A stretch of 32,086 nt of DNA, from positions 1 to 32,086 of the forward strand of contig CADDYX010000008.1 in the NCBI GenBank assembly GCA_902810735.1, in the 5' to 3' direction. This document shows, in pieces, positions 31,586 to 32,086 of this stretch; the stretch's first letter is position 1, and the number at the start of each line of letters is the position of its first letter. This DNA comes from Verrucomicrobiota bacterium. GTDB taxonomy: Bacteria; Verrucomicrobiota; Verrucomicrobiia; Chthoniobacterales; UBA10450. Below the pieces are notes generated by a model. That model was not told where the DNA came from, made no database searches, and saw only the letters and a list, made by a program, of their open reading frames with translations. The translations under genes were made by a program, and so were the position numbers.

Positions 31586-32086
31586 TTACAGCCATTCCTT
31601 CAGCTTGGGCCACAGCTCATCGAAGGTGCCTTTCAGATCGCGACAAACGTAGATGTGCAGCCGCCGCTCCCAGGGCATTGCCCATTGGCTACTCTCGATC
31701 GCGCCGTGATCTTCCACCGACCGGAACTGCTCCCGCTCGTCGGTGTCGCGCCGGTCGAGAACGATCACGAGTTCGCCGGTCGCGCGGCGGGGGCCCCAGT
31801 AATAATAATTCTGGTGACCCGAGATCGCCGCCGGCAACCCGTATTTCGCTCCGAAGAAATCGATCGCGCCCGCTTCGCCATAGTTCTGGCAGTAAATCGC
31901 GGCGCGGCGCTGGTCCTCGGCTGGAAGAGCGGCGTAGACGCGCGCCACCGACCGCACCAGCTCTTCCCAGCCGAATTGATCGGCGAAGAGCTGCGGCAGC
32001 GCGGCCGTGTGCGACGTCTCGGTTCGCGGCGGCTCGAAGTGGATCGCGTGCATGTAAGCAATCAGCCGTGCCGGCGAAAGAATCGG
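31586..32086 (-). CDS. C-terminal part of a probable GT39-type membrane glycosyltransferase, cut by window edge
   Basis: The minus-strand frame is open from the right edge to the stop at 31586 (166 codons visible). The Met at 32053 is internal: upstream codons still read PILSPARLIAYMHA. The visible part matches the soluble C-terminal region of bacterial dolichyl-phosphate-mannose mannosyltransferase-like (GT39/ArnT-type) proteins: AIYCQNYGEAGAIDFFGAKY, AISGHQNYYYWGP and a closing YVCRDLKGTFDELWPKLK. The membrane and catalytic N-terminal part is outside the window, so family assignment is moderate and substrate unknown. Confidence 0.72.
   Translation of the reverse strand, partial: PILSPARLIAYMHAIHFEPPRTETSHTAALPQLFADQFGWEELVRSVARVYAALPAEDQRRAAIYCQNYGEAGAIDFFGAKYGLPAAISGHQNYYYWGPRRATGELVIVLDRRDTDEREQFRSVEDHGAIESSQWAMPWERRLHIYVCRDLKGTFDELWPKLKEWL

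Overview
The window looks like a chromosomal segment of a GC-rich, Gram-negative soil-type bacterium of the Verrucomicrobiota, most likely Chthoniobacterales (Spartobacteria). The main evidence is the 16S rRNA gene on the minus strand at about 20344-21904. On its own strand it carries the V4-region string TACAGAGGTCTCAAGCGTTG, which I recall as typical of soil Spartobacteria. The two-copy 'ANISTR...' C-terminal repeats of the protein at 24210-26330 are also familiar from that group. A Lol-type permease, lipoprotein signals and a periplasmic amidase indicate a cell with an outer membrane. No phage, IS element, CRISPR array or defence island is recognisable.

Layout. 1-8.2 kb: the N-terminal part of a periplasmic N-acetylmuramoyl-L-alanine amidase, a divergent secreted M13 metallopeptidase, a REPIN-like palindromic element, a translationally coupled DUF1801/OmdA and ring-cleaving-dioxygenase-like pair, an SDR oxidoreductase, a secreted protein of unknown function and a PAP2 phosphatase. 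8.4-9.5 kb: a secreted low-complexity protein ending in ten SPTPRT-type hexapeptides, a very strong terminator and a DUF4019 lipoprotein. 9.6-13.3 kb: a tightly packed run of lipase-maturation-factor-like protein, YggS, a DXD glycosyltransferase, DUF971 and a DUF4864-like protein. 13.3-16.3 kb: manA and a divergent MFS transporter, separated only by a heptamer inverted repeat, then VanZ-like.

16.3-22.6 kb is the most unusual part. A Mut7-C RNase-domain gene, tRNA-Ile(GAT) and two M16 peptidase genes follow one another on the plus strand with 14, 9 and -4 nt between them. They converge on tRNA-Ala(TGC) and a solitary 16S rRNA gene on the minus strand. The 16S gene has its own rRNA-type promoter, a leader of about 400 nt, and an intrinsic terminator before tRNA-Ala. 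No 23S or 5S gene follows. The rRNA operon is therefore split, and the two tRNAs that usually sit in the 16S-23S spacer lie nearby but on opposite strands.

22.6-32 kb: a PYROXD2-type FAD oxidoreductase, a large secreted PKD-containing protein preceded by a remnant of a cyclic-nucleotide-binding protein, a small membrane protein, a secreted IPT/TIG protein, a small conserved hypothetical, a SLOG-type putative molybdenum carrier without a canonical start codon, a LolC/E-type permease, DUF2237, a 2H phosphoesterase and the C-terminal end of what is probably a GT39-type glycosyltransferase. Family assignments come from recognising motifs by eye. No database search was run.
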